Shown: positions 1-8,234, numbered from the stretch's first letter. The stretch is DNA of 38,349 nucleotides from an uncultured Oscillospiraceae bacterium (GCA_910588105.1 CAJUQD010000024.1:1-38349); one strand, 5' to 3'. The notes: generated by a model from the sequence alone, not told the origin. Made by a program: numbers and translations.

Positions 1-53
1 ACAAAATTACATTTTTTCCTCGGCGTTTTTTTACATTTTATCACTGGCGCTGA

Positions 54-461
54 CAAGAGTACACTCAGCTGTATCACCAGTATTTCCAACAATTTTTGGA
101 TAGTGCCGGTTGGGCCGCTTTTATTGAAGACGCGTACAGCCTGATCGCTCCCTATGTAGAACGGGATCCCACCAAGTTCTGCTCCTATGAGAAATTTGAA
201 GCGGGCGTGGAAGTGCTGAAAACCTTCTGCAAGCTCCGAATCCAGAGCGTATCCGGCCAGCTTACGGGAGCCATTCCCTCCACCAAAGAGGGCCAATCCC
301 TGGATAAAACCACCCTGGTAGATACCGGAACGCTTAACCTATCTGACATGGGCACAATGAGCAATGGCGGTCCTAAGGGTGACCGCGAATTTTCAGGAGA
401 TTCTCCCGAACCGCAAACAGCGGCACAAGGGGAACAATATCCTCAAGGTGGGACATCTTGA
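54..461 (+). pseudogene. CotH-like spore coat kinase, C-terminal remnant
   Basis: The reading frame after an in-frame TGA at 51-53 gives a product resembling the last ~130 residues of CotH-family spore coat proteins: a tyrosine-rich helix (EYTQLYHQYFQQFLD), then APYVERDPTKFCSYEKFEAGV, then a LKTFC/SVSGQL segment and a Gly/Pro-rich tail. CotH is an atypical kinase that phosphorylates coat proteins; its catalytic part would lie upstream and is absent. The 53 bases before the fragment are AT-rich and do not continue the family in this frame. A +1 frameshift near 50-53 is possible but gives no convincing CotH sequence either. There is no start codon with a ribosome-binding site. It could also be the 3' end of a frameshifted gene that begins before the window. 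The family call rests on remembered CotH C-terminal motifs. Confidence 0.6.
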
Positions 462-656
462 GCTGAAACCCCTTTCTGAATAGGTGCAACCTTTTCCACT
501 TTCTCAGCTCTGCTAGACGGCGGTGTAGCCTGTGCAAAGGGGCACGAACTGCACTGCCGTGCGCCATACTACCCTGGAAGTGCGTGAAGGGGGATAGCGT
601 CAATTCAACGTAGCAGCACCTTTAAAAATCTGGTAAGGGTCATCAAAGGTTAAACA

Positions 657-704
657 GCCATCAAAACCCCCTGGAACTGTACAGTTCCAGGGGGTTTTGA
701 TGGC
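657..704 (-). terminator. Perfect 48-bp palindrome, terminator of tRNA-Gln
   Basis: Two 24-base arms are exact reverse complements with no spacer. The core is CCCCCTGGAACTGT and its complement, flanked by AAAA on one side and TTTT on the other, so it can work as an intrinsic terminator in either direction. The right arm ends on the GCCA 3' end of the tRNA-Gln gene, so the hairpin begins within the tRNA itself. It would stop leftward tRNA transcription and any rightward transcription from the CotH remnant. Confidence 0.7.
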
Positions 705-774
705 AGCGGATGAAGGATTCGAACCCTCACAAACAGAGTCAGAGTCTGGTGTGCTACCATTACACTAATCCGCT
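701..774 (-). tRNA. tRNA-Gln (anticodon CTG)
   Basis: The 74-nt gene includes an encoded CCA. The acceptor stem is AGCGGAT/ATCCGCT with discriminator G, the D arm has a GTGT/GCAC stem, and the T arm is GAGGG-TTCGAAT-CCTTC. The anticodon loop CTCTGAC places CTG at 34-36 with A37, which reads CAG glutamine codons. The top anticodon-stem pair (27-43) is a C-U mismatch. It is transcribed leftwards from a strong promoter just to its right. Confidence 0.93.
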
Positions 775-804
775 ATGTGGCATTTCCTTGAATGACCGTA
801 GATT

Positions 805-832
805 ATTATACCAGAACAATGATATTTGTCAA
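805..832 (-). promoter_or_regulatory. Promoter of tRNA-Gln
   Basis: On the minus strand there is a perfect TTGACA (827-832), a 16-bp spacer and a perfect TATAAT (805-810), about 30 bases before the mature tRNA 5' end. This is a housekeeping sigma-A promoter. Confidence 0.9.
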
Positions 833-856
833 CCCTTTTCCCGCAAATTTTTCAGT

Positions 857-889
857 AAAACCCGGCGGGCCCTCTGGCCCGCCGGAAAA
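857..889 (-). terminator. Terminator after the FAH-family gene
   Basis: Minus-strand hairpin with arms CCGGCGGGCC (862-871) and GGCCCGCCGG (876-885), a four-base loop and a following TTTT. It ends the clp/lon/engB/FAH gene block immediately after the last stop codon. Confidence 0.88.
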
Positions 890-893
890 TTGC

Positions 894-1646
894 TCAAATC
901 ACCTGGTTTTTCAGCACACCAATTCCTTCAATATTCACCTCCACGCTGTCTCCGGGAATCATCGGTCCGATGCCGGAAGGCGTACCTGTTGCCACCACAT
1001 CACCAGGTTCCAATGTTATAGCAGCAGTTATGAATTCCAACAGCTGGGAAACCGGCGTAATCAAATCCGCCGTATGTCCCTGCTGTACCGGCTTTCCATT
1101 GAGGCGGGTCGTAAGCACCAGCGCCATCGGATCCACCTCATCCGTCACCAATGGTCCCACAGGGCAAAACCCATCCATGGACTTTCCCCTTGTCCACTGG
1201 CCATCCAACTGCTGTATATCCCGTGCAGTGACATCGTTCAGGCATGTATAGCCTAGCACATATGCTGAATAGTCTTTACCCTTTATGGCCGTTGCACGCC
1301 GCCGAATCACAATTGCCAATTCTCCCTCATAATCCAACCGCCCCACAAATCCGGGCGCGTGGATAGCTCCGTCAGGCCGGTTGAGTGTATTGGGCCCCTT
1401 CAGAAAAAGGATCGGAAAACCCGGCGGCTCACTCCCCATTTCTCTTGCGTGTTCCGCATAATTTTTCCCCACGCACACGATTTTGGTAGGCTCGCAAGGT
1501 GCCAGTAGCCTGCATTGCTTCAGGGCCAGCCTGCCGCCGTCATACTCCAACCCTTCATACGGCGGTTTCAGCAGGGTGAACACATCCTCACCTTTAACAA
1601 CGCCCCATCGGGGGCCATTGGGGCGGTCTATCCGCACGTACCTCAT
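894..1646 (-). CDS. Fumarylacetoacetate hydrolase family protein
   Basis: 250-residue enzyme of the FAH superfamily (PF01557), cytosolic, metal-dependent; members hydrolyse or isomerise 2-keto acids such as acylpyruvates and 2-hydroxyhepta-2,4-diene-1,7-dioate. A short N-terminal lid region is followed by the catalytic fold: VGKNYAEHAREMG near residue 60, the acidic metal site in DYEGELAIVI near residue 105, LNDVTARD near 137 and TGTPSGIG near 220. The exact substrate cannot be read from the sequence. The start ATG is preceded by GGAGGT located inside the end of engB, and its ATG directly abuts the engB stop codon, so it is very probably cotranscribed and translationally coupled with engB. 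A strong terminator follows. Confidence 0.9.
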   Translation of the reverse strand: MRYVRIDRPNGPRWGVVKGEDVFTLLKPPYEGLEYDGGRLALKQCRLLAPCEPTKIVCVGKNYAEHAREMGSEPPGFPILFLKGPNTLNRPDGAIHAPGFVGRLDYEGELAIVIRRRATAIKGKDYSAYVLGYTCLNDVTARDIQQLDGQWTRGKSMDGFCPVGPLVTDEVDPMALVLTTRLNGKPVQQGHTADLITPVSQLLEFITAAITLEPGDVVATGTPSGIGPMIPGDSVEVNIEGIGVLKNQVI

Positions 1647-2240
1647 TCATACCTCCAAATGGTGCATAATTTTCCCCAAAAGTTCATCTCTTCCATTTCC
1701 TTTTTCCGCAGAAAACAGAATTAGGGACACGGCATCCGGCAGGGCTAGCGTCTCACGGATCAACTGTACATTTCCGGCAATTTCGCTTTTTTTCAATTTA
1801 TCCAGCTTATTTGCAGCCACTAAAAATGGTTTGCCTGAACTTAAAAAAACCTGTGCCATCGTGCAGTCGTCCATTGTGGGTTTATGACGGGCATCCACCA
1901 CTAGGATTCCCAGCGCCATGCGCTCCGCATCGGCAAACCACGCCTCAATCAGCTTTCCCCAGCGGTCCCGCTCTTGCTTGGACACTTTGGCGTAACCATA
2001 ACCGGGCAAATCAACCAGATAGAGCTTTTCATCTACGGAAAAATAGTTGATATGGGTAGTTTTGCCCGGCACCGACCCCACCCGCGCAATGTTTTTGCGA
2101 TTGAGCAGACGGTTAATTACCGAGGACTTGCCCACGTTTGAGCGCCCCGCAAACACCACCTGGGGCAGTCTATCCCGGGGAAAGTCAGTGGGTTTTGCCG
2201 CAGAACGGATAAACTGTGCCAAATTCCAATTCACTGTCAT
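1647..2240 (-). CDS. engB: Ribosome biogenesis GTPase YsxC/EngB
   Basis: 197-residue TrmE-Era-EngA-EngB family GTPase needed for assembly of the 50S subunit. The G1 loop is GRSNVGKSS (residues 32-40), the G3 motif is DLPGYG (77-82) and the G4 motif is NKLD (144-147), all intact. Length is typical for the family. The start ATG has AGAGG seven bases upstream. The gene lies 10 bases after lon, the same lon-ysxC neighbourhood as in Bacillus subtilis, so it is the next cistron of the protease operon. Also known as yihA. Confidence 0.97.
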   Translation of the reverse strand: MTVNWNLAQFIRSAAKPTDFPRDRLPQVVFAGRSNVGKSSVINRLLNRKNIARVGSVPGKTTHINYFSVDEKLYLVDLPGYGYAKVSKQERDRWGKLIEAWFADAERMALGILVVDARHKPTMDDCTMAQVFLSSGKPFLVAANKLDKLKKSEIAGNVQLIRETLALPDAVSLILFSAEKGNGRDELLGKIMHHLEV

Positions 2241-2250
2241 GGCATTTCCT

Positions 2251-4659
2251 CTAATGGCGCAGATTTACGCCGTGACCAACGGTTCTCGGGACCTCCGGGG
2301 GCTTCCGGGCCGTACTGGCCAGCGTCACAGGCAATGTGCTGGTCAGCGCCTGGAGCAATACCTCGTCCACTTGGCGCACAGGTACAAAATTGAGCATACC
2401 ACGCACGGTCTGGTCAATTTCCTCTAAATCCTTCACGTTATCTGCCGGAATGATGACAGTCCCCACACTGTTTCGAAGCGCCGCCATGCTTTTTTCCCGC
2501 AACCCGCCAATGGCCAAAACCCGTCCCCGAAGGGTAACTTCCCCGGTCATGGCTATATCTCTGCGCACTGGAATGCCGGTAAGGGCTGATACTATGGCTG
2601 TGGTGATGGCAATTCCGGCGGACGGGCCATCTTTTGGAACCGCCCCTTCCGGAAAATGGACATAAATATCCTTTGCACTGTAAAAGTCAGGGTCTACTCC
2701 AAGCTGGGGCGCCCGGCTGCGAACATAAGACAGCGCAGCCTTGGCGGACTCCTTCATCACGTCACCTAAATTTCCAGTGAGGGAAATCTTCCCTGTTCCG
2801 GGCACAACGTTGACCTCCACCTCCAAAATCTCGCCTCCAACAGAGGTCCACGCCAGGCCATTGACCACGCCTACCAATGCCTCGCGGTCACGCACCTCAT
2901 CCAAGTATTTTTTTTGCCCAAGAAATTCATGCAAATTGCTTTCTGTTATATGAATTTGCTTTACACTCTTATTCACGATCTGCATGGCGCATTTCCGGCA
3001 GAGTGCGGCCAGCTTCTGCTCCAGCAAACGCACGCCAGACTCCCTTGTATACCCGGCAATCAGCGTCTCAATCCCACAGTCATTGATTTTCAGCTGTGCC
3101 CTGCTCAAACCATGACGCTTGAGCTGCCGGGGAAGCAGATGGCGTTTGGCAATTTGCAGTTTTTCCTTATCCGTATAGCTGGGCAGCTCAATGACCTCCA
3201 TACGGTCCAACAGGGGTTTGGGAATGGTATCGGTGGTATTGGCGGTGGTAATGAACATCACATCGGATAGATCATACGGCACCTCCAAATAATGGTCACG
3301 GAAAGCGCTGTTCTGTTCGCTGTCCAATACCTCCAGCAAGGCTGCGGCCGGATCCCCCCGCTGGTCACTACCCACCTTGTCTATTTCATCAAGCAAAAGC
3401 ACAGGGTTGCTGCTCCCTGCCTGCCGGATGCCAGCAATAATTCTGCCGGGCATGGCTCCCACATAGGTCTTTCGGTGGCCCCGTATGTCGGCCTCGTCCC
3501 GAATACCACCCAGTGAAATTCGTGCCAATTTTCGGTTCATCGCCTTGGCCACGCTCATAGCAATAGATGTTTTGCCCACTCCCGGAGGGCCTACCAGACA
3601 GATGATTTGTCCCTTCAGATTGGGAGTCAGCTGCTTTACCGCAACAAATTCTAGAATTCGCTCCTTTACTTTAGCCAAACCATAGTGGTCCGCTTCCAGC
3701 ACCTTGGATACTGCCGCCACATTGATCCGCTCCCGGGTTTTAGACCGCCACGGAAGCTCCAGGCAGGTGTCCAAATATGTGCGGATTACCGCCGCCTCTG
3801 AAGAACCATAGGGCTGCTTCTCCAGGTGCTTAACCTCTTTGAGCAGCTTTTCCTCCACTTCGCCAGGCAGCTTTGCCCGCTCAATGCGGCGGCAGTAGTC
3901 GGCAATCTCGCTGTCTTCCTCCCCTTCACCCAGTTCCCGCTGGATAACCCGCAGCTGCTCCCGGAGAAAGTAGTCCCGCTGGCTGGACGCCACCTGCTCG
4001 TGTATTTTGGAAGCCAGCTCACTCTCCACTTCCAGTATTTCCACTTCCCTGCCTAAAATGCGGCACAGCCTGTCCAGCCGCCGGGAAGGACGCAGCTCTT
4101 CCAACACAGCCTGCTTATCCTCAACCCGCAAGGGCAGGTTTTGTGCGGCATAATCCGCGATATAGCCCGGGTCATCGCTGGCAAGGAGTCTCAGATAGAT
4201 CTCTGGAGCAACCCGGTCAGACAGCTCGGTATACCGCTCCATTTGATTATAAACCTGACGGATTGCAGCCTCCATCCGGGGCGAATTCCCCTTCACGGGG
4301 GACTCGGATAGATACTCTACCTCCGCAGTCAAATAGGGCTCTACCCCGGCCAACCGTAGCAGGCGGCCCCGCCGGCGGCCCTCCACCATCACCCGGACAC
4401 CGTTTTCCGGCAGGCGCAGAATCTGCTTCACGTCTGCCACAGTTCCAATGGCATACAGGTCGCCCTGGGTGGGGTTTTCCACCGTGAGCTCTTTTTGTGT
4501 AACCAGGAATATCTCCCGGTTTTCTCCCATGGCCTCTTCCAGGGCCTGAATGGAAGCGGCGCGCCCCACGTCAAAGTGAAGCGTGAGCTGAGGAAATACC
4601 GTAAGTCCCCGAAGGGCCAACACAGGGATGGTCACCGGCGCAGATTTGGTTGCAGTCAT
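2251..4659 (-). CDS. lon: ATP-dependent protease La (Lon)
   Basis: 802-residue soluble LonA. It has an N-terminal substrate-binding domain (residues 1-200), a coiled-coil region, and an AAA+ module with Walker A GPPGVGKT (357-364) and Walker B LLLDEIDK (421-428). The C-terminal protease domain carries catalytic Ser680 in PKDGPSAG and Lys723 in LREKSMAA. It degrades damaged and regulatory proteins as a hexamer. Length and architecture are normal. The ribosome-binding site is AAGGAG nine bases before the ATG. A promoter in the clpX-lon gap (4766-4794) may let it be expressed apart from clpX. Confidence 0.98.
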   Translation of the reverse strand: MTATKSAPVTIPVLALRGLTVFPQLTLHFDVGRAASIQALEEAMGENREIFLVTQKELTVENPTQGDLYAIGTVADVKQILRLPENGVRVMVEGRRRGRLLRLAGVEPYLTAEVEYLSESPVKGNSPRMEAAIRQVYNQMERYTELSDRVAPEIYLRLLASDDPGYIADYAAQNLPLRVEDKQAVLEELRPSRRLDRLCRILGREVEILEVESELASKIHEQVASSQRDYFLREQLRVIQRELGEGEEDSEIADYCRRIERAKLPGEVEEKLLKEVKHLEKQPYGSSEAAVIRTYLDTCLELPWRSKTRERINVAAVSKVLEADHYGLAKVKERILEFVAVKQLTPNLKGQIICLVGPPGVGKTSIAMSVAKAMNRKLARISLGGIRDEADIRGHRKTYVGAMPGRIIAGIRQAGSSNPVLLLDEIDKVGSDQRGDPAAALLEVLDSEQNSAFRDHYLEVPYDLSDVMFITTANTTDTIPKPLLDRMEVIELPSYTDKEKLQIAKRHLLPRQLKRHGLSRAQLKINDCGIETLIAGYTRESGVRLLEQKLAALCRKCAMQIVNKSVKQIHITESNLHEFLGQKKYLDEVRDREALVGVVNGLAWTSVGGEILEVEVNVVPGTGKISLTGNLGDVMKESAKAALSYVRSRAPQLGVDPDFYSAKDIYVHFPEGAVPKDGPSAGIAITTAIVSALTGIPVRRDIAMTGEVTLRGRVLAIGGLREKSMAALRNSVGTVIIPADNVKDLEEIDQTVRGMLNFVPVRQVDEVLLQALTSTLPVTLASTARKPPEVPRTVGHGVNLRH

Positions 4660-4665
4660 TTCGGA

Positions 4666-4788
4666 TCACTCCTTCCTGTAAAAATACCCGTAATCAGGTA
4701 GATCTGTTACTTCCAGGAAACCGTTGTGAAGGGGACGGACTGCTGCCCGCCCCCCCACAACACAGTTTATATTCGAACCCGGATTCAT
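4666..4788 (-). CDS. Possible 40-residue small protein between clpX and lon
   Basis: An ATG 13 bases after the clpX stop, with AAGGA seven bases upstream, opens a 40-codon frame that runs to seven bases before the lon ATG. The product begins MNPGSNINCVVGG and ends LEVTDLPDYGYFYRKE. The C-terminal half has a protein-like composition, and its final Lys-Glu codons form the lon ribosome-binding site. No known family is recognised. It overlaps the candidate lon promoter, so it may equally be leader DNA that is open by chance. No transmembrane segment or signal peptide is visible. Confidence 0.35.
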   Translation of the reverse strand: MNPGSNINCVVGGRAAVRPLHNGFLEVTDLPDYGYFYRKE

Positions 4789-4794
4789 CGGCAA
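4766..4794 (-). promoter_or_regulatory. Candidate lon promoter
   Basis: Minus strand TTGCCG (4789-4794), 17-bp spacer, TATAAA (4766-4771), located just after clpX and about 105 bases before the lon start. The leader between them is G-rich and could fold, pairing the GGGGGGG-CGGGC run with GTCCGTCCCC. No CIRCE or CtsR-type operator was seen. Confidence 0.55.
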
Positions 4795-4801
4795 TTCCTT
4801 T

Positions 4802-6115
4802 TTAAGACGCATTTCCCCTGGGGGACACCTGCCCGCCTTTTTCTGCCCGCAACGCCGCAGCGCCCAGCCGGGGCCGTGCGGGGCGGCCCTCCTGACGCAC
4901 AATCTCCGCCCCGCCCTCGCCCTGGATTGTCTGGGCCGTAACCGTTACCTTCGCAATGCTCTGATCGGAGGGCGCGTCATACATCACAGGGGTCATAACC
5001 TCCTCCAGTACCGCACGCAACCCGCGGGCGCCAATTTTGCGCTCCAGCGCCTTGTCGGCAGCGGCATCCAACGCCCCGGGCGTGAACTCCAATTCCACAT
5101 TGTCGTAGTCCAACAGGCACTTGTACTGCTTCACCAGGGCATTTTTCGGCTCGGTGAGGATGCGCACCAATTGCTCCCGGTCCAGCGCCTTCAAAGTAGT
5201 GATAATCGGCAGGCGTCCCACCAGTTCTGGAATGATGCCGAACTTCAGCAGATCATGGGGCTGAACCGCCTTGAGCACGTCTGCCCTCTCACGTTCCGCC
5301 GCAGTCTTGACATCGGAACCAAAACCGATGGTCTTCTGATCCAGCCGGCGCTCGATAATCTTCTCCAGGCCATCAAAGGCGCCGCCGCAGATAAACAGGA
5401 TGTTCTTGGTGTCGATCTGCAAAAACTCCTGGTGGGGATGCTTGCGCCCGCCCTGGGGCGGCACATTGGCAACGGTGCCCTCCAAAATTTTCAGCAGCGC
5501 CTGCTGTACCCCCTCGCCGGATACATCCCGGGTAATGGAGGTATTCTCACTCTTGCGGGCAATCTTGTCGATCTCGTCCACATAGATGATGCCCCGCTGC
5601 GCCAGCTCAATATCATAGTCGGCAGCCTGCACCAGCCGAAGCAAAATATTTTCCACATCGTCGCCCACATAGCCCGCCTCAGTGAGGGTGGTGGCATCGG
5701 CAATGGCAAAGGGCACCTTCAAAATTCGCGCCAGCGTCTGGGCAAACAAGGTTTTGCCGCAGCCGGTGGGCCCCACCATAAGGATGTTGGACTTTTGCAG
5801 CTCCACATTGTCTCCGCCGCCAAAATAAATACGCTTGTAGTGGTTGTATACCGCTACCGACAGGGCCACCTTGGCACTGTCCTGGCCGATGATATACTCG
5901 TCCAGCACCGACACCATCTCTTTTGGGGTGGGAATCACGTCGGGGATGTCCGGCGTAACAGGGGTATCGTCCTGCTCATCCCCTAAAATACTCATGCACA
6001 GGTGAACGCACTCATTACAGATATAGGCACCGGGACCGGCGATAATCCGCTCCACCTGCTCCTGGTGCTTGCCGCAAAAAGAGCAGCGCACCGATTTATA
6101 GTCATCTCTTGCCAT
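4802..6115 (-). CDS. clpX: ATP-dependent Clp protease ATP-binding subunit ClpX
   Basis: 437-residue AAA+ unfoldase that feeds tagged proteins to ClpP. The N-terminal zinc-binding domain has Cys11, Cys14, Cys33 and Cys36; Walker A GPTGCGKT is at 115-122, Walker B DEIDK at about 180, and the ClpP-docking IGF loop at 263-265. The last ~30 residues form a basic, Arg/Gly/Ala-rich tail beyond the usual end of the fold (…EGRPARPRLGAAALRAE…), which is unusual and probably disordered. The start has AAAGGAAG upstream. It follows clpP by 66 bases containing a stable hairpin, so the two are likely cotranscribed with an adjustable ratio. Confidence 0.98.
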   Translation of the reverse strand: MARDDYKSVRCSFCGKHQEQVERIIAGPGAYICNECVHLCMSILGDEQDDTPVTPDIPDVIPTPKEMVSVLDEYIIGQDSAKVALSVAVYNHYKRIYFGGGDNVELQKSNILMVGPTGCGKTLFAQTLARILKVPFAIADATTLTEAGYVGDDVENILLRLVQAADYDIELAQRGIIYVDEIDKIARKSENTSITRDVSGEGVQQALLKILEGTVANVPPQGGRKHPHQEFLQIDTKNILFICGGAFDGLEKIIERRLDQKTIGFGSDVKTAAERERADVLKAVQPHDLLKFGIIPELVGRLPIITTLKALDREQLVRILTEPKNALVKQYKCLLDYDNVELEFTPGALDAAADKALERKIGARGLRAVLEEVMTPVMYDAPSDQSIAKVTVTAQTIQGEGGAEIVRQEGRPARPRLGAAALRAEKGGQVSPRGNAS

Positions 6116-6141
6116 ATTCTGGTCTTCCTTTCAGGAAAGCA

Positions 6142-6175
6142 CCAAAGAGCGGAGAAAAAGCCCTCCGCTCTTTGG
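6142..6175 (-). terminator. Hairpin between clpP and clpX
   Basis: Perfect 13-bp inverted repeat (CCAAAGAGCGGAG and its complement) with an 8-base loop rich in A/T. On the minus-strand transcript it is followed by TGCTTTCC rather than a good U-run, so it may be a weak terminator or an mRNA-stabilising/processing hairpin that sets the clpP:clpX ratio. Confidence 0.5.
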
Positions 6176-6181
6176 CTATAC

Positions 6182-6763
6182 TCAGCGATTGGTAATGATT
6201 TTATCAATCAGGCCGTAATCCAAGGCCTCCTGGGCAGTCATAAAATTATCCCGCTCACAGTCTGCGGTCACCTGTGCCAAATCCCTGCCGCAGTTGTCAG
6301 CCAAAATCTGGGTCACACGCTTTTTGATAGTCTCCAGCCGTTTCAGATGGAGGGCCATGTCGGTAATCTGCCCCTGGGTTCCGGCAGAGGGTTGGTGAAT
6401 CATAATTTCCGCATTGGGCAGGGCCATCCGCTTCCCCTTTGTTCCCGAGGACAGCAGAAATGCCCCCATGGAGGCGCCCATGCCCACGCAGATGGTGGAC
6501 ACATCACACTTGATGTACTGCATCGTGTCGTAGATGGCCATGCCGTCGGGGATAGAACCGCCGGGACTATTGATATAGAACTGGATGTCCTTGTCCGGAT
6601 CCTGGGCCTCCAGGTAAAGCAGCTGTGCTACCACCAAAGAGGCAGTGGTGGCGTTGACCTCCTCACCCAAAAACACAATGCGATCATTCAATAGCCTGGA
6701 GAAAATATCATAGGAACGTTCGCCCCGGCTGGTCTGTTCTACAACATAAGGAACTAAACTCAT
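6182..6763 (-). CDS. clpP: ATP-dependent Clp protease proteolytic subunit
   Basis: 193-residue serine peptidase that forms the double-heptamer proteolytic chamber docked by ClpX. The catalytic triad is complete: Ser98 in GMGASMGAF, His123 in MIHQPSAG and Asp172 in CERDNFMT. The N-terminus starts MSLVPYVVEQTSRGER, a typical short propeptide region. The ribosome-binding site is GGAGAA. It lies 109 bases after tig, with its own perfect TATAAT in the gap, so it can probably be expressed both with tig and alone. Confidence 0.98.
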   Translation of the reverse strand: MSLVPYVVEQTSRGERSYDIFSRLLNDRIVFLGEEVNATTASLVVAQLLYLEAQDPDKDIQFYINSPGGSIPDGMAIYDTMQYIKCDVSTICVGMGASMGAFLLSSGTKGKRMALPNAEIMIHQPSAGTQGQITDMALHLKRLETIKKRVTQILADNCGRDLAQVTADCERDNFMTAQEALDYGLIDKIITNR

Positions 6764-6813
6764 TGGTATTCTCCTTTCCGAGGGAGGATATGCACTCCCC
6801 GCCAGCGCAAGCT

Positions 6814-6819
6814 ATTATA
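6814..6819 (-). promoter_or_regulatory. Candidate clpP promoter (-10 box)
   Basis: A perfect minus-strand TATAAT lies about 50 bases before the clpP ATG. The region 17 bases upstream has no good -35 hexamer (AATAAC), so this is either a weak or an activated promoter. A short GGGAG/CTCCC stem lies between it and the ribosome-binding site. No CtsR heptad repeat was recognised. Confidence 0.4.
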
Positions 6820-6872
6820 CCCACACTCTGGCATGCGTTATTCCCTCCTGCGTTCAAAAAGGTTTCGGCCTG

Positions 6873-8234
6873 TTATTCCTCAGCCTTCTTCGCTTTGGGC
6901 GCAGCCTTCTTGGGGACGGCCTTCTCCTCCCCGTCCTCCTCCGCCTTCTTGGCAACCTTCTTAGCAGTCTTTTTCGCAGAAGATTTTACCAAATCCAGTG
7001 CCCCGCGCATGGTCAAATCCCGGCGGATATCGTCCACATTGACAATGGAGCGGACCTTGTCCTCTTCCATCTTATACTGCTCTGCCAGTCTGGCAATCTC
7101 CTCGTCCACCGCAGCGTCCGAAACCTCAATTCCCTCGGCGGCAGCCACAGCCTCCAAGGCAAGGTCGCTGCGCACAGTCCGGGCGGCGGCAGTCTTAGAC
7201 TGCTCGCGCATATCGTCCATGGACATGCCCATCATCCGCAGGTAGTCCTCGAATCTAATGCCTTGGCTTTGGACGCGGTTCGCATAATCGTCCAGCATCT
7301 TGTCTGCCTGATAGTCGACCATGGCCTGGGGTACGTCGCACTCCAGCTTTTCGATTAAGGCGTCAATCACGGCGGTTTCAAACTCCCGGTCGGCCTGCTC
7401 CTGGCGGCGGGCCTTCAACTTTTCGCCCAGATCCTTTTTGAATTCGTCCAGCGTCTCAAACTCAGACACATCCTTGGCAAACTCGTCGTCCAGCTCGGGC
7501 TCCTGCTTCTCCTTTACCTCGTGAACCTTTACCTTGAACACCACTTGGGCGCCCGCCAGCTCCGGGGCATAGTCCTCGGGAAAGGTGATATCCAGATCTT
7601 TTTCCTCTCCGGCTTTCATACCGATAACTTGATCCTCAAAGCCTGGAACAAAGGAACCGGAACCCAACTCCAAACTGTAGTTTTCCCCTTTACCGCCCTG
7701 AAACGGCACACCGTCCTTAAAGCCCTCAAAGTCGATAACCGCAGTGTCGCCCTTCTTGGCCTTACGCTCCACGCTCACCAGACGGGAGGCCCGGTCGATG
7801 TACGGCTTGAGCTCGCCCTTGATGTCGGCGGCAGACACCTTCACGTCCGGCCTTGCCACGCTCAGGCCCTTGTAATCCTTAATAGATGCCTCGGGCTTGA
7901 CGGTAACGGCGGCCTTAAAGGTAAAGCCATCGGCGCTGACATCCAGCACCTCCAACTGGGGGTAGGCCACAGGATCAACCCCCGCCTCCTTCAGCGCAGC
8001 CTCGTAAGCGTCTGGGTATGCCAGAGAAATGGCGTCCTCAAAGAAAATTTCCGCGCCATACATTTTCTCCACCATCTTGCGGGGAGCCTTTCCCTTTCGG
8101 AAGCCCGGAACATTAATACTCTTCTTCTGGCGGTTGTAAACCTTGTCGATAGCGGCCTGGAACTCGGTGGCGCCGACCTCAATCACCAGCTCATAGGTGC
8201 TGTTCTCTTTTTTTTCGTTGCTCTTGATGTTCAT
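6873..8234 (-). CDS. tig: Trigger factor, ribosome-associated chaperone/PPIase
   Basis: 453-residue trigger factor, which binds nascent chains at the ribosome exit and carries a prolyl isomerase domain. The N-terminal ribosome-binding segment contains the signature VPGFRKGKAPRKM; the FKBP-type PPIase domain is at roughly 155-245 (GDTAVIDFEGFKDG…); the helical C-terminal substrate-binding domain follows. A longer frame opens with TTG at 8249, but that TTG is part of the ribosome-binding site GGAGGA, which sits seven bases before the ATG at 8234; that ATG is the start. The last ~35 residues form an unusual Lys/Ala/Glu-rich tail with AKK repeats, histone-H1-like and presumably disordered. Confidence 0.97.
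   Translation of the reverse strand: MNIKSNEKKENSTYELVIEVGATEFQAAIDKVYNRQKKSINVPGFRKGKAPRKMVEKMYGAEIFFEDAISLAYPDAYEAALKEAGVDPVAYPQLEVLDVSADGFTFKAAVTVKPEASIKDYKGLSVARPDVKVSAADIKGELKPYIDRASRLVSVERKAKKGDTAVIDFEGFKDGVPFQGGKGENYSLELGSGSFVPGFEDQVIGMKAGEEKDLDITFPEDYAPELAGAQVVFKVKVHEVKEKQEPELDDEFAKDVSEFETLDEFKKDLGEKLKARRQEQADREFETAVIDALIEKLECDVPQAMVDYQADKMLDDYANRVQSQGIRFEDYLRMMGMSMDDMREQSKTAAARTVRSDLALEAVAAAEGIEVSDAAVDEEIARLAEQYKMEEDKVRSIVNVDDIRRDLTMRGALDLVKSSAKKTAKKVAKKAEEDGEEKAVPKKAAPKAKKAEE

Noticed and set aside
462..656. A gene or terminator right after the CotH remnant
   Set aside because: A GAGCTGA/TCAGCTC pair (460-466, 504-510) encloses a 37-base loop with no T-run, and no ORF with a start signal is present; nothing else is supported here.
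5171..5986. 271-codon plus-strand ORF opposite clpX
   Set aside because: It is the mirror frame of an unmistakable clpX. No ribosome-binding site or protein-like motif supports it.
4660..6900. Heat-shock operators (CIRCE or CtsR repeats) expected near clp/lon genes
   Set aside because: Neither the CIRCE inverted repeat nor a CtsR heptad tandem could be found by eye in the gaps.
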